Assembly: GCA_009760885.1 (NCBI GenBank)
Contig: CM019704.1
Span: 14,510,929-14,574,928 of the forward strand
Length of the DNA: 64,000 nucleotides
Direction: 5' to 3'
DNA from: Achatina immaculata
Taxonomy: Eukaryota; Mollusca; Gastropoda; Stylommatophora; Achatinidae
The notes under the pieces are model-generated. The model saw nothing but the letters and a program-made list of their open reading frames with translations, searched no databases and had not been told where the DNA came from. The stretch's first letter is position 1; each line of letters begins with the position of its first letter. Positions 22,823 through 33,289 of the stretch are shown here, piece by piece. The translations under genes and the position numbers were made by a program.

Positions 22823-23539
22823 CCTGCTTTAGAACCTTATCATTGGTTACCCTGTGTATTAACGTTCCAAAGAGGTAACCTTTTTACACATTGTATGTCT
22901 CAACCAATTGATACGGTTTATATATCAATATCATCTACCTGCGCAGTAAAGAAGCAATATCAAGAAAGGATTTTTCCCGCCGCTAGATTGTAAAGGGAAA
23001 AAAACAAACTTTGAGATACTTAAAATATGTACATCTGACTTTACAGAACTCCACAGAGATCTGTATCGGGTACTAAAACTATCTTTCTTCTTCTAAGCTG
23101 CTGTTTCTGCTTCAACTAATTTGATAGGTCGTGTATCAGTTTCAAAAGGTTTCCTGCCTTCTCTCATCTCCTCGTTTGTAGGCTGCGAGTCTGCGTTGGT
23201 TAGATATTTGTTTTTCAAGTGTTCATTTCCTTTTTCATCTACCGTCATTTTTTTGCGATAAATAACGTGTTTGCCTCAGACTGCCACTGGAAGAGTAACT
23301 GACTACGTTCTAAAATACGTTCATTGTGCATAGTGTCTTCTTATTTCTAGTACTTGCAAGCTCTTATGTCGTTGATATTTCAGTACAAGGTGATCTCTTT
23401 TATAAATTATACGTATATTGTTCACATGTATTCTTCTTGCTAGTTCGAAATTCCATTTCCTTTTGATTGTACTTTTCTCAATTTTTTTTCTTTTTTTTTT
23501 TTGGGTCTTAGGGCTAGGATAGATCATAACATAAGAATA
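22823..23539. other. Unassigned sequence
   Basis: No gene recognised. A T-rich tract is at 23480-23505. Confidence 0.4.
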
Positions 23540-23795
23540 GTTTCCCAGTAATTCAATCTGTTAAAAAACGTAACAATAGTTCCGTTTCCTATAGTTTCAA
23601 AAAGTATTAATATAACAACTGTCCTCGCATTTCAACAAGTAATAATATGACAACAGTTTCCCACTCTTTCAACACACAACAATATGTCAAAATTGCCACT
23701 GGCAACAACAACCGCTTTCTCGTGTTTCAGCACGTATTATCATATCAAGTTTCCAAGTGTTTCAACAGGTAATAACGTAGCATCAGTTTCCCAGT
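23540..23795. repeat. Degenerate satellite, left part (continues 24577-24725)
   Basis: Imperfect units of about 40 bp are built on gtttcccagtgtttcaacag plus taataacgtaacaa. The array is split by an RTE-like LINE copy and resumes after it. Confidence 0.75.
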
Positions 23796-24538
23796 TAAGA
23801 TAAAAGATAAAAAATAAACAAGCTAACTCAGAATACAAACAACATCGGACTAAAGATCAACGTAGGAAGAGGACAAATTTAATGAAGCAAAATGTGAACA
23901 ACAGAAATGTACTCAGAACAGATAGCAAGTTAGTAGAGGAAGTCAACGAATTTGTATACATTGGCAGTAGAGTAGTTGAAAATGGAGACAGCACAGAGGA
24001 CATCAACAGCAGACTTACTAGAGCAAACCAGGCTTTTGCATTTCTGCAGACTATACGGAAATCTAAAAAACTAAGCATGAATACGAAAATCAGGATATTT
24101 AAGAGTAATGTTCTAAGCGTACTACAATATGGAAGTGAATGCTGGAAAATCACAAAAACCATAGAAAACAAGCTGAATTCTTTCCAGACTAAATGTTTAC
24201 GAAGAATTAGAAAAATATTTTGGCCAAACACTATACGAAATAACATCTTGTTGGCAGAAATGCAGATGAAGCCACTGACAGCAACTACTGAGGAAAAATG
24301 CTGGCGATGGTTGGGACATGTGCTCCGAATGACTGACAACTCACTACCAAAAATAGCACTAAGATGGACACTAGAGGGGAACAGAAGTAAAGGTAGACCA
24401 AAAGAGTCATGGAGAAGAACAACAGAAGGGATGTTGAGCAATAGAGGGGTCACCTGAGCAAGAGCAGAAAAAAAGGAAAAGGACAGGCATTTGTGGGAAA
24501 CCCCTTGCGGAAGCCCCATGTGCCTTTGGCACTTAAGG

Positions 24539-24576
<38 letters not shown>
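23796..24576 (+). pseudogene. RTE-like LINE, 5'-truncated copy with (GA)n tail and TSD
   Basis: It starts within the segment after the RT FADD box (INKLTQNTNNIGLKIN) and reads through NEFVYIGSRVVENGDSTEDI, VLQYGSECWKITKTI and WLGHVLRMTDNSLPKIALRW to a C-terminal SNRGVT plus stop. It ends at cacttaaggttcagagagag, a (GA)n tail. The 191-codon frame from 23882 is uninterrupted until a stop at the position where longer copies continue. An 8-bp duplication ttcccagt flanks it (23788-23795 and 24577-24584). This copy served as the reference to locate a 1-nt deletion in the 57-60 kb copy. Confidence 0.85.
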
Positions 24577-24578
<2 letters not shown>

Positions 24579-24725
24579 CCCAGTCTTTCAAAAAGCAAAT
24601 AATATTTTCCCAGTGTTTTAAAAAGCAAATAACAAGTTTCCCAGTGTTTCAACAGAGAATAACATAACAATAGTTTGCCAGTGTTTCATCAGCAGGTAAT
24701 AACGTAACACGTTTCCCAGTGTTGC
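24577..24725. repeat. Degenerate satellite, right part
   Basis: Continuation of the ~40-bp units (tttcccagtgtttcaacaga, cccagtgttttaaaaagc) after the LINE insertion. Confidence 0.75.
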
Positions 24726-25869
24726 CACATATTACTCCATTTTTCCGCCATGAGAGAAGTATGGGCATTGGGCATAAAGGGGGAGGGGTGTGGCACCGAG
24801 GCGGCGGCGATAAAAAGATGAATCATGTTTACAATTTTGGGGGAGGGGCGGTAAAAAACGGAAATTATACATTTGTACACACAGATAAAGCAGAAGAATT
24901 GCAAGACTGTTGCAGAAAAGCCCAGCTTGTAAACCCATCATAGAAAACCCACATGGCGGCTTCAAATTCCTTCTCTAGGATATGCCGACGGAGATAACTA
25001 AGATCTAAAGGAGACTGCTTTTTTTGCCGGGGGGGAGGTGGGGGAATACGCTGATTTCTGAAAGAACAGACGAGATGGGCGAGGAAGGAACTCCTAGCCA
25101 GGAAAGCTAATATTAACAGAATGACAAGAAATATCCTTCTTCAAAGGTGTATCTTCGAAAAAATAAATATATTTAACTACAGTTTAAAAAAAACATGCTT
25201 GGAATCATTATGGTGAAGACAAATAAGGGCAGCCTGATTACTATCAGGCGACAGATAGTTTCGTGTAGACAGGTAATCAAATATTCGAGTCATGAAGACA
25301 AACTTTCAACCCGCTGGATCGATGGGGGGAGGGAATTAGTCGTCAGAGTCAAGAGTGGGTGGGAGCAGTCACGATTTTAGCCCAAGTGCAAATAGAGAAA
25401 GTAAATTGTAATGATGAACTATCTGCGCAAGACATGAAAGTTTGTGTAACTCGTCTTGACGGTCGTTTTTTTTTTTTAAGACAGGCTTTGTACTAGACTG
25501 CAGGAGCAAGGGTTTTTGGCTTCCAACATGACCGGCGAAATTACGAGCATAAGCAAAAATGAGGAAGACTTCTTTCGCATTTTTTTTTGGTGAAGTTTTA
25601 CAGGTTGTTCTGCATATTCTTCTCAGCTTATTGTCCTGACCCTAATCATCGAGTATACCTAGAAGCCAGCTCTCTTCGATCCACCCATCGACTCGACGCA
25701 AGAATTCTCGTGGTCAACTATACTTTTCAAAAAAGCAACAAATACGATGTTGTGATTTTGACTGAAGTTTTGCTGATCAGACATGGGCAGACTGGCTGAA
25801 GCGTTCACTTGGACATCACCTTCACGAGCTGACCTGAACTGTACTTAGCAGATGATTCATGAGCACATA
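24726..25869. other. Unassigned sequence
   Basis: Contains several G-rich stretches (gggggaggggtg near 24780; ggggggaggtggggg near 25031). No gene recognised. Confidence 0.4.
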
Positions 25870-26507
25870 AAAACGACACTAGTCAAAACAGCAAACATCA
25901 ATACAGGACCAATAACAATAAGTGATGTAAAGGAGGCAATAAAGAAGCTAAAATTAGACAGGGCACCAGGTGAAGATGAAGTGACTGCTGAGATGTTGAA
26001 AGCAGAAGAAACAGAAACACCAAAACAACTCTCCCGTTTACTACAACAAATTTGGGATCTAGAAAAAAGCTCCAGAGGAGTGGAAAACTGGCCTTATAAT
26101 AGAATTGCCAAAGAAGGGTGATCTCAGAGATTGCGGGAAATGGAAGGGCATTACCCTACTGCCACTCACCAGTAAAGTATTTTTGCAGAATAATCATCAA
26201 CAGAATTGTACCAGCACTTGAGAGAAAACTTCGGAAAGAGCAAGCAGAATTTAGGGAAGGAAGATCATGTATAGACCATGCATTTGTACTTAGACAAATA
26301 TTAGAACAGGCAAATGAGAGGCATAGCACAACATATGCATTGTTTATAGATTCTGAGAAAGCCTTTGACAGTGTCAACAGATATGCACTGTGGAAAATCC
26401 TAAGATGGCATGACCTCCCCCATAACATAGTGAATGTAATCAAAGCACTATACGAGGGTTTTCAGTGCAAAGTGATCTGTGGAGAACAATGCCTCAAGCA
26501 GCTTTAG
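25870..26507 (+). pseudogene. RTE-like LINE internal fragment (linker to mid-RT)
   Basis: The frame from ~25885 reads NINTGPITISDVKEAIKKLK and APGEDEVTAEMLKAEETETP, matching the same family's 57-60 kb copy. A frameshift near 26070 (in the stretch corresponding to LEKAPEEWKTGLI) moves the reading into the next frame. That frame continues with RSCIDHAFVLRQILEQANER, DSEKAFDSVNRYALWKILRW (RT motif 3) and VICGEQCLKQL, then a stop. Both the endonuclease and the catalytic YADD/FADD half are absent. The right edge at 26507 abuts Tc1 transposase sequence directly. Confidence 0.85.
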
Positions 26508-26690
26508 TATGAACTCAACAGACAAGTCCGCCGCCGAGACGTGGCGCCAACCAATCTCTGACAGTTGTCTCTTGCACTGCGGGTAGAGTGGGCAGCCATC
26601 CCACAACAACAGATCCATCGCTAATCGGATCCATGTCAAGGAGATGTCGTTCTCTGATACTGGCCAGAGGATGCCATACACCTTACTGCA
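26508..26690 (+). pseudogene. Tc1-like transposase C-terminal remnant
   Basis: Reads YELNRQVRRRDVAPTNL, a stop, then QLSLALRVEWAAIPQQQIHR. After a one-base shift it continues as LIGSMSRRCRSLILARGCHT. This follows the canonical Tc1 C-terminus (E-L-x-R-x-V-R, E-E-W-x-x-I-P-Q, I-x-S-M-x-R-R-C-x-A-V-I-x-A-R-G-G-H-T). The catalytic D-D-E domain is missing. It is fused on its left to the RTE fragment with no visible spacer. Confidence 0.75.
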
Positions 26691-26912
26691 ACAGAGGCCT
26701 CAGTCGCAAAGAATAAAAGTTCAAACCAAATTTAATGAACATCATTTCATTGTTAAAGTCTTAAAGTTTCTTCATGCTAAGATTGAAATATTAATTCCGT
26801 AAAATAAAATTTTGTTACAAGTTTGAAATTTGGTGTTCATTACGACTACGGTACTGTTGTTTCTTTTTTTTAAACAGTATATAACGAACATAAGCTCGCA
26901 GTTACAGATTAC

Positions 26913-26956
<44 letters not shown>

Positions 26957-27557
26957 ATACACTGATGGCACAGAAACTATACTAGACAATGATTCCACAC
27001 AGCGGACACAGCAAGTGTGGTTCATGAAATTCTAGCTTGAAAATTGCTGTGCCGTTTCTGTTTCATTTCACTGTTACAGAACAGGTAAAGTTTATGTGGC
27101 CTGGGGTCCTGCTAACAGTCTGCCCCCAAAGGGCCCAGTTATAGAAACTGGTTATCTGATGTCTCGATAAAACTACGTTTACACACAAAAACAGGCAAGA
27201 AGGAATACCAGAGAAAATAAAATATACAGGTCCAAATGCATGAAAAGAGAACGATACATCACAATAAATTCAGTTTTTGTTTAAAATATAGGATTCAGTT
27301 ATCGTTGAAATAAAAACAGTTTCTCACGGTTAAATTCCCATTCCAAGAGATCAGCGTAGTCTTGTGTAACCGAACTTTAAATGAGTGCACAGAGCCTGAC
27401 CTTATAATTAGGATCTCACGCGAAATGACCATCTCCTAGTAATTTCCGTTGGCCGTTATCACAGGACGAAGTACTCTCTCTGGACTCATTATCCAAATTA
27501 CCTGATCGCGGGCCGCTCAATCATGAAACACCCGCCATATCACAGCGTTGTCATTTC
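26691..27557. other. Unassigned sequence with (TA)n
   Basis: A ~35-nt (AT)n run occupies 26918-26952. Nothing else is recognised. Confidence 0.4.
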
Positions 27558-27885
27558 CTACTTCTTCTTCTTCTTCTTCTACTTCACTGGAACTGGGACC
27601 CGGACGTTCTTTAAAGCCGATTAGGACTAAGGTGTTGAAGCGGCGCAGCGTTGTGTCGGATTGGGCGTGGGTAATAGTGGCCATTTTTTTTTAGTCCCTG
27701 AATAGAGCTTATAGCAGTCATTCGGGGATTGGCGATCCTTGCTCTGTTAGTCAGGTTATGCCTGTTACTGGGGGTACCTACGAAGAGATGGGAGAGGGTC
27801 TTGAACGGTTATTGTTTGCCAACCCTGCCGCTAGCATGTTAGTTATGGGTCGCTGACTACCAAATCGGACAGCGTCTTCATCATC
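27558..27885 (-). mobile_element. SINE-like family S1, near full-length copy with (GAA)n tail
   Basis: Minus strand from gacgctgtccgatttggtag through gcagggttggcaaacaataa, ggtacccccagtaacaggca, tcagggactaaaaaaaaatg, caatccgacacaacgctgcg and cccagttccagtgaagtaga to (GAA)n (ttcttcttc at 27563-27578 on +). It contains all parts seen in the family. Confidence 0.75.
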
Positions 27886-28499
27886 TCAAACCCCCCCCCC
27901 CAACCCCTCCCCTCTCTTCCTCTAAACCTTTACCCGCTAAACGGCTATTTCCAATCAGATGCCTAACAAATGTCACTGCATCATTTCCGAGTTCACGAGT
28001 CTGCCTGGAGGCATCTGTTGCAGCCGTGAGAAGCACACAACAAATAACACAATCTTTCAGGGGCAATTAACTACATGCGAGGATCACGATAGCTTCCCCC
28101 TTGGGGACTGTGGTCAGACGGAAAAGGCTTAGAGAAAGTCGCGCACGATTATGCGCTCCTTCAGCCTGCCACGCTATAGTGTGAAATCTTATTCCAGTCA
28201 TAACGCTTCCCAATAGACTACACACTCGCCACTGATCAAGTTCATGAAACGGACTGACATAATCAAATGACGACGGTTAACCATTACCAGACACTGGGTA
28301 ACAGTTTGTTACCCGAATTGTTTTTATCCAAAATTTGGCTGTATGATTATGACCAGAGAGTAGCTATACTGCCTTGAGCAACTGCACGCACCGACAGACG
28401 TAGACAAACTTTCAAAAACAAGAGAAAGCAACTGCTGGGGTAAGAGAAATATTGGACACAGGGCCATGCACAGACTAAACATGTGAGGAGCGAAGACTG
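27886..28499. other. Unassigned sequence with poly-C
   Basis: A C-rich run at 27891-27902. No gene recognised. Confidence 0.4.
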
Positions 28500-28558
28500 A
28501 ACTATGTGCACTGATGAGGAGAGGTGTCTGTGTCTGTGTCTTTGAGACAGAGAGAGAC

Positions 28559-28595
<37 letters not shown>

Positions 28596-28984
28596 ATGAA
28601 AGAACTGTGGGAAAATGAAATGCTTAAAAAAGGGGGGTGCCGGCAGAAAGAACGCTGAGAGATAGACAGATGGAGGGAGACAGGCAGAGACAGAGAGAGT
28701 GAAAGTGAGTCGAGCAATATGGACAGCAACAGAGAGAACGAACACAGAGAGACAGAGACAGACAGACAGACAGAGAAGAGCAGAAATGAATGAAAGATAA
28801 GTGAAACTCTGTGGATGAGAATAAGGGAATGAGGGGAACTTTGAAAGAATGAAACAGAAACAACGACCACAAAGACTGAAGAGCCAGTGAGAGGGAAAGA
28901 AAACAGAAGACAGAAAGTGACAGAAATAGAGAAAAAAATAAAGATAAAAGGGATGGCGACTGCAGTAAAACTGGTTTAAATAAT
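28500..28984. repeat. Purine-rich low-complexity DNA
   Basis: The + strand is strongly purine-rich with a pure (GA)n at about 28563-28588 and gacagaca units. Long minus-strand frames rich in S, L and F are composition artefacts. Confidence 0.9.
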
Positions 28985-29372
28985 AAAGGTGTAGTTTTAC
29001 AAAGTGATAGAGGGAGTGAGGAAAGTGAGAAAAAAACGAATAGGAAGTATGAGAATGTATAAATGAAAAACATACAACGTCCGATATTTCGGCGTGAGTC
29101 TTTTTCGAGGATTACATGCACAAACGAGACACAACAAAAAAAAAAAAATAACTAAACGAAAAACTATCTTAATATGGCCTCCTCCAGAAGCAGGAAACAC
29201 AAAAATGCGTGTCCACTAGAAGATGCATAGAGATCACGCGGGCCACACAAAGGATAAGCCGATAGACCCAATCGTTAAGAAGAGGTGGAGAGAGAGAGGA
29301 GGAAAACAGGTGGTTGAAGGGGGAGGGCAATAGAAACATGATAGCCGCTAGAGGAGAAGGTTCGGGGGCAGG
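28985..29372. repeat. Left inverted arm flanking the Penelope-like fragment
   Basis: Its reverse complement matches 30085-30198 plus 31199-31420. Shared phrases are gtgtagttttacaaagtg, acatacaacgtccgatat, ggcctcctccagaag, catagagatcac, gataagccgatagaccc and gatagccgctagaggagaag. It carries the uninterrupted version (29261-29269) of the site where the retroposon is inserted in the right arm. The arms may be Penelope-like terminal repeats in inverted order. Confidence 0.75.
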
Positions 29373-29442
29373 GGAAAGGGGAGCAGAAGCGGAGAGATAA
29401 TGAATGAAGAACATAAACAACTGCAATTAACAGGAAAAATGA

Positions 29443-29507
29443 CCTCCTGGACAAAAACTCTGTCCTGGTCACAACTAGGAAGGGTAGCGGCCACGACCAC
29501 AAAATGC
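29443..29507 (+). repeat. 65-bp block shared with the composite retroposon
   Basis: Identical to 30596-30660, and 61 of 65 match the reverse complement of 33823-33888. It starts cctcctggacaaaaactctg and ends ccacgaccacaaaatgc. It lies outside the retroposon here, next to the Penelope-like fragment. Confidence 0.85.
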
Positions 29508-29699
29508 AAGGAGAAAATGTGATAGTGAATAGGACAAGACCCTATAAACATCAATATGTTGCCAGAGAAGAAAAGAGGGTGAAGGTAGGGAGAGGTAGCT
29601 AGGAGAAAGAAAGTAGAGTAAAAAAAAAAGGGGTGGGAAACTAAAGAAGTTACAGAAAGCTGAAGACATTGTTAATTCCAGCTGGATGGAGACAGCCAG

Positions 29700-30070
29700 G
29701 CTGGAAAATAAGGCGCTATTCTAGGACTCTCCGAGATCGTACATCAGCACAACAAGAGCGGATCGCACTAACAGAAATGTCATGTTTTCCCCTGTGGTTA
29801 CTACGGCACAATCTTTCGGCTACAGGTGTCTAGGCCCTCTTAGAAATATCATTAAGATGTTGGCGAAAACGATCTCCTTAGCGTAAACCGGTCTCCCCTA
29901 TGTAATTCATACCACAACGTTTGCACATAATAGCATAAATAACATTGCGTGAAGTGCAGGTGAAACCCTCATGAATTCATAATGTGGACCTGGGTAAGGA
30001 GATCTGGCTAGCCTCGACAACAAACGGACAAATGTTGCATATACGGTGTCCGCAATGTCTGGTACCATAA
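29700..30070 (-). pseudogene. Penelope-like element, GIY-YIG endonuclease fragment
   Basis: The minus strand translates as GTRHCGHRICNICPFV (a paired-Cys segment), then FTCTSRNVIYAIMCKRCGM, NYIGETGLR, a stop, GDRFRQHLNDI, PVAERL and KHDISVSAI. This is the C-terminal GIY-YIG endonuclease of Penelope-like retroelements: C-x-x-C, F-x-C-x-S-x-N-V-I-Y, C-x-x-C, Y-I-G-E-T-G, R-F-x-x-H. Internal stops mark it as inactive. The RT domain is absent. It sits between two inverted ~390-bp arms. Confidence 0.8.
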
Positions 30071-30084
30071 AAAGTGTCATCTGC

Positions 30085-31420
30085 CACCTTCTCCTCTAGC
30101 GGCTATCATGTTTCTGTTGCCCTATTTCCTCCCCCCCCCTTTTTTTCAAGCACCTGTTTTCCTCCTCTCTCCACCTCTTCTTTACGATTGGCTCTATCAG
30201 GACACTGCTGGCGAGATTCTTCGGATGCAGCGCGTGGAGTGAAACTCCTCCGGCCAAAGAAAAAAATGAGAAAAAACAATCAGGGTTGCCGTGCGGCGCG
30301 AATATGAAAAAGTTATTGAAAGGATAAAGTGAAGCTTACTCGGTATGTCCAGTAGTATCGCGGGGAGAGCTACTCATACCACGGCACCTCTGCTCTAGAG
30401 GCCGGCCACGTCTGATATACACCCATACTGGTGAAATATGCCTAAACCGGCTTAAACCAGGAATGAAACGATGGCTATCCATATTACAGTACCTCCGCTC
30501 TAGAGGTCAGTCACGTCCTAAACACGCCCATACTGGGATAATATGCCTAAACTGGCTCAACCCAGGGGTGAAACTTACTAGTGGGGAGGATTCGTCCTCC
30601 TGGACAAAAACTCTGTCCTGGTCACAACTAGGAAGGGTAGCGGCCACGACCACAAAATGCTGAAGTCGGAGACCCTGGACCAGTGCAATCTAGATAGGCA
30701 ACCACCTCTCACCTGGCGGGGATGTATGCGTTTACTAATCACGCTGAGGTTTTCAGATGAGAAAGTCCAACTCTGGACTGGATGAGCAACCACCTCTCAC
30801 CCGGTGGGGATACAAGGGTATTCTAAAACATGTCGAGGTTTTCGGTGAGAAAGTCCAGCTCTACGCTGGATTGGCAACCACCTCTCATCTGGTAGGGATA
30901 TACTGATATCCAAAAACACGTCGAGGTTTTCTGGTGAGAAAGCTCAACTCTAGATTAAACTGGTGCAACGAAAACCATAGTGTCACGCAATCACGCTTCT
31001 GAGACCCATCGAGAATACAGGCTAAAGCCCTGCGATACTTTGAACCTCTTGTAGTCCTCTCGGGGATCTCATGTGGTCCTTTCGGGGACCACAGGGGACC
31101 ACGGGACCTATCGAGGACCACAGGAGTAAATTCAGTAGGATCACGGGTCGGTCTTAGTGGCAGAAGCGAACAAAGAAGAAGAAGAAGAAGGCTCTATCGG
31201 ATTATCCTGTGTGTGGCCCGAGTGGTCTCTATGCATCTTCTAGTGGACAAGCATTTCTTTGTTTCCTACTTCTGGAGGAGGCCATACTAAGATAAGTTCT
31301 TCCTTTAGTTATATATATCGGACGTTGTATGTTTTTCATTTATACATTCTCACACTTTCTATTCGTTTTTTCTCACTTTACTCACTCCCTCTGCCACTTT
31401 GTAAAACTACACCATACACC
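30085..31420. repeat. Right inverted arm, split by a retroposon
   Basis: Two segments, 30085-30198 and 31199-31420, together match the left arm in reverse. The composite retroposon lies between them and is flanked by duplicated ggctctatc. Confidence 0.75.
30199..31189 (+). mobile_element. Composite retroposon with (GAA)n tail, 5'-truncated copy
   Basis: This 991-bp insertion is flanked by the 9-bp direct repeat ggctctatc (30190-30198 and 31190-31198). The related left arm at 29261-29269 shows the empty site. The element begins inside module M (ctgctggcgagattcttcgg), followed by two B units (cctctgctctagaggccgg), the 65-bp block, three A units (accacctctcacctggcgg / gagaaagtccaactctgg) and a 3' segment rich in gtcctttcggggaccacag. 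It ends caaagaagaagaagaag. It lacks the rRNA-like head present in the longer copy, as expected of incomplete reverse transcription. No protein is encoded. Confidence 0.8.
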
Positions 31421-32170
31421 TCTATCTAATGTTATTATGAGAGAAAAGAAAGAACGTTACAGCAAGAAAGACGGAAAGAATGTGGCAGCAAGAAAGATGG
31501 AAAGAACGTGACAGTGAGAGAGAGAGAGAGAGAGAAAAGAAAGAACATGACAGTAAGAGAGAGGGACAGAATGTGACAGAGAGAGAGGGGGAGAGAAAGT
31601 GAGGAGGCAATAAAGAGAAAACAATGAACAAGAGCGGGAAAAAATATGAGAGTGAGAGGCAGAGACAGAGAAAGTACAGTTTTAGAGAGAGAGAGAGAGA
31701 GAGAAAGAAAGTGACAGCAAGAGAGTTGGGCTGAAAGTGATAGAGAGAAAGGGAGAGAGAAAGTGACAACAGAGAAAGTAAAAGAAAGAGAGAAAATGAG
31801 AAAGAGAGAGAAAAGAAAGAACATGACAGTAAGAGAGAGGGACAGAATGTGACAGAGAGAGAGGGGGAGAGAAAGTGAGGAGGCAATAAAGAGAAAACAA
31901 TGAACAAGAGCGGGAAAAAATATGAGAGTGAGAGGCAGAGACAGAGAAAGTACAGTTTTAGAGAGAGAGAGAAAGAGAAAGTAAGGGCGTAAGAGAAAGT
32001 GAGAGGGTGAAACGTTGGCAGCAAATGAGAAAGTGACAGAGTGAGAATGTAAGAGGCTTGGATAGAACGAACAAACTTTTTTCAGAGAGAGAGAGAGAGA
32101 GAGAATGACAGGAAAAATGAGAGACAAAAAGTATTATTGATAGTACACGTGAAAGAGAGAGAGAGGAAGG
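31421..32170. repeat. Purine-rich DNA with a 276-bp tandem duplication
   Basis: A ~160-bp block starting gaaaagaaagaacatgacag at 31534 recurs almost without change at 31810. Both runs contain gggacagaatgtgacagaga, gaggcaataaagagaaaac and aagtacagttttagagag. Several pure (GA)n runs lie between. Minus-strand frames rich in S, L and F reflect composition. Confidence 0.85.
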
Positions 32171-32764
32171 AGACAGAGAGAGGAAGGAGACAGACAGAGA
32201 TGAAGCGTTATTATAAGACACCAACAAAAAGATAGAAACAGTGGGAAAATCAAAGAGACAGCGATGAACAACAAAAAGAATATGAATAAAAGAAACAACA
32301 GCAACATCAAAGAGAAAAACAAAACGACAAAGCATAACTAGATCAAACAGCCATGTAACTTCTTCTCCCGTCACCAGAAACCAGAGAGGCCTCTGAGATA
32401 TCCTAGATTTGTTCAAATTTCTTATCTCCAGAAAAAGAAAAAAAATCACAGAAGCAGGAAGTGTGAGAATACTGCAATAGGCGATATCAAATTCATGAAA
32501 CAAATTTTGCAGCTTTTTTTCGTTCTTATTCGCTAGCCCAAGGGGCATTTCTCTGTAAATATTGTATAAGCAAACAGAAAGGGTTAACATAACTGAGTCC
32601 ATGTTACGTCGCCCTCTTTGCCAATGTAGAGGACATGTCCTCACGTGTGCACAATATCAATTTCCCAGATCTGTAATCAGCGCTTCCAAACAAAAGTGGA
32701 CACTATTTTTTTTCTTCTTTAGGTTTCTCAGCTTTCATATTCGTGTACTTTTCACGAATTGTAT

Positions 32765-32769
<5 letters not shown>
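32171..32769. other. Unassigned sequence
   Basis: No gene recognised. The minus-strand frame 31958-32644 is mostly compositional and has no domain. Confidence 0.4.

Positions 32770-32827
<58 letters not shown>
32770..32827. repeat. (CT)n microsatellite
   Basis: About 58 nt of uninterrupted CT. Confidence 0.98.
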
Positions 32828-32833
<6 letters not shown>

Positions 32834-33092
32834 GTTTAAATCAATCGTCTTCATGACCAATCATTATGACATGACGTCTTCTGTATGTCCTGCACATACA
32901 AGGTGTGTCCAGTAAGTAATGAGACATTTTATTCAGCTAATCAGCAGAGCCGGAGGGTGGATTCTCCGGACCTGTAGGTTAGTGCGGGATTTTAGGTAAA
33001 GGGTCAATATCTCGTCATCTGGGTCTGAGCTTTTACAGAGTGCGGATCGCTTGCGAAGTGGACAGCTGTTTAATCGTCACGTAACGGTCAAA

Positions 33093-33281
33093 ATGCAGGA
33101 GTGTCCAGCAGCGATAAGGTTTTGTGTTAAACTTGAAAAATTCGCGACCCAGACGCTTGCTATGGTACATAAAGCCTACGGGAAGGATGCTTTATCGAAA
33201 GTACAAGTGTTTCGGTGCCACAAGACGTTCAACGAAGGAAGAGAGAGCGTCGAGGATGAACAACGCACAGGGCGCCCATTA
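33093..33281 (+). pseudogene. Mariner transposase, N-terminal part
   Basis: From the ATG at 33093 the protein reads MQECPAAIRFCVKLEKFATQ, TLAMVHKAYGKDALSK and HKTFNEGRESVEDEQRTGRP, the paired helix-turn-helix DNA-binding region of mariner transposases. The reading ends at GRPLTS, where the retroposon's target duplication begins. The interruption makes it non-functional. Confidence 0.88.
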
Positions 33282-33289
33282 ACGTCTCA

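Noticed and set aside
28347..32127. Several minus-strand frames of 120-230 codons rich in S, L and F that look like membrane proteins
   Set aside because: They lie on the complement of GA-rich low-complexity DNA; overlapping frames all stay open and none has a motif.
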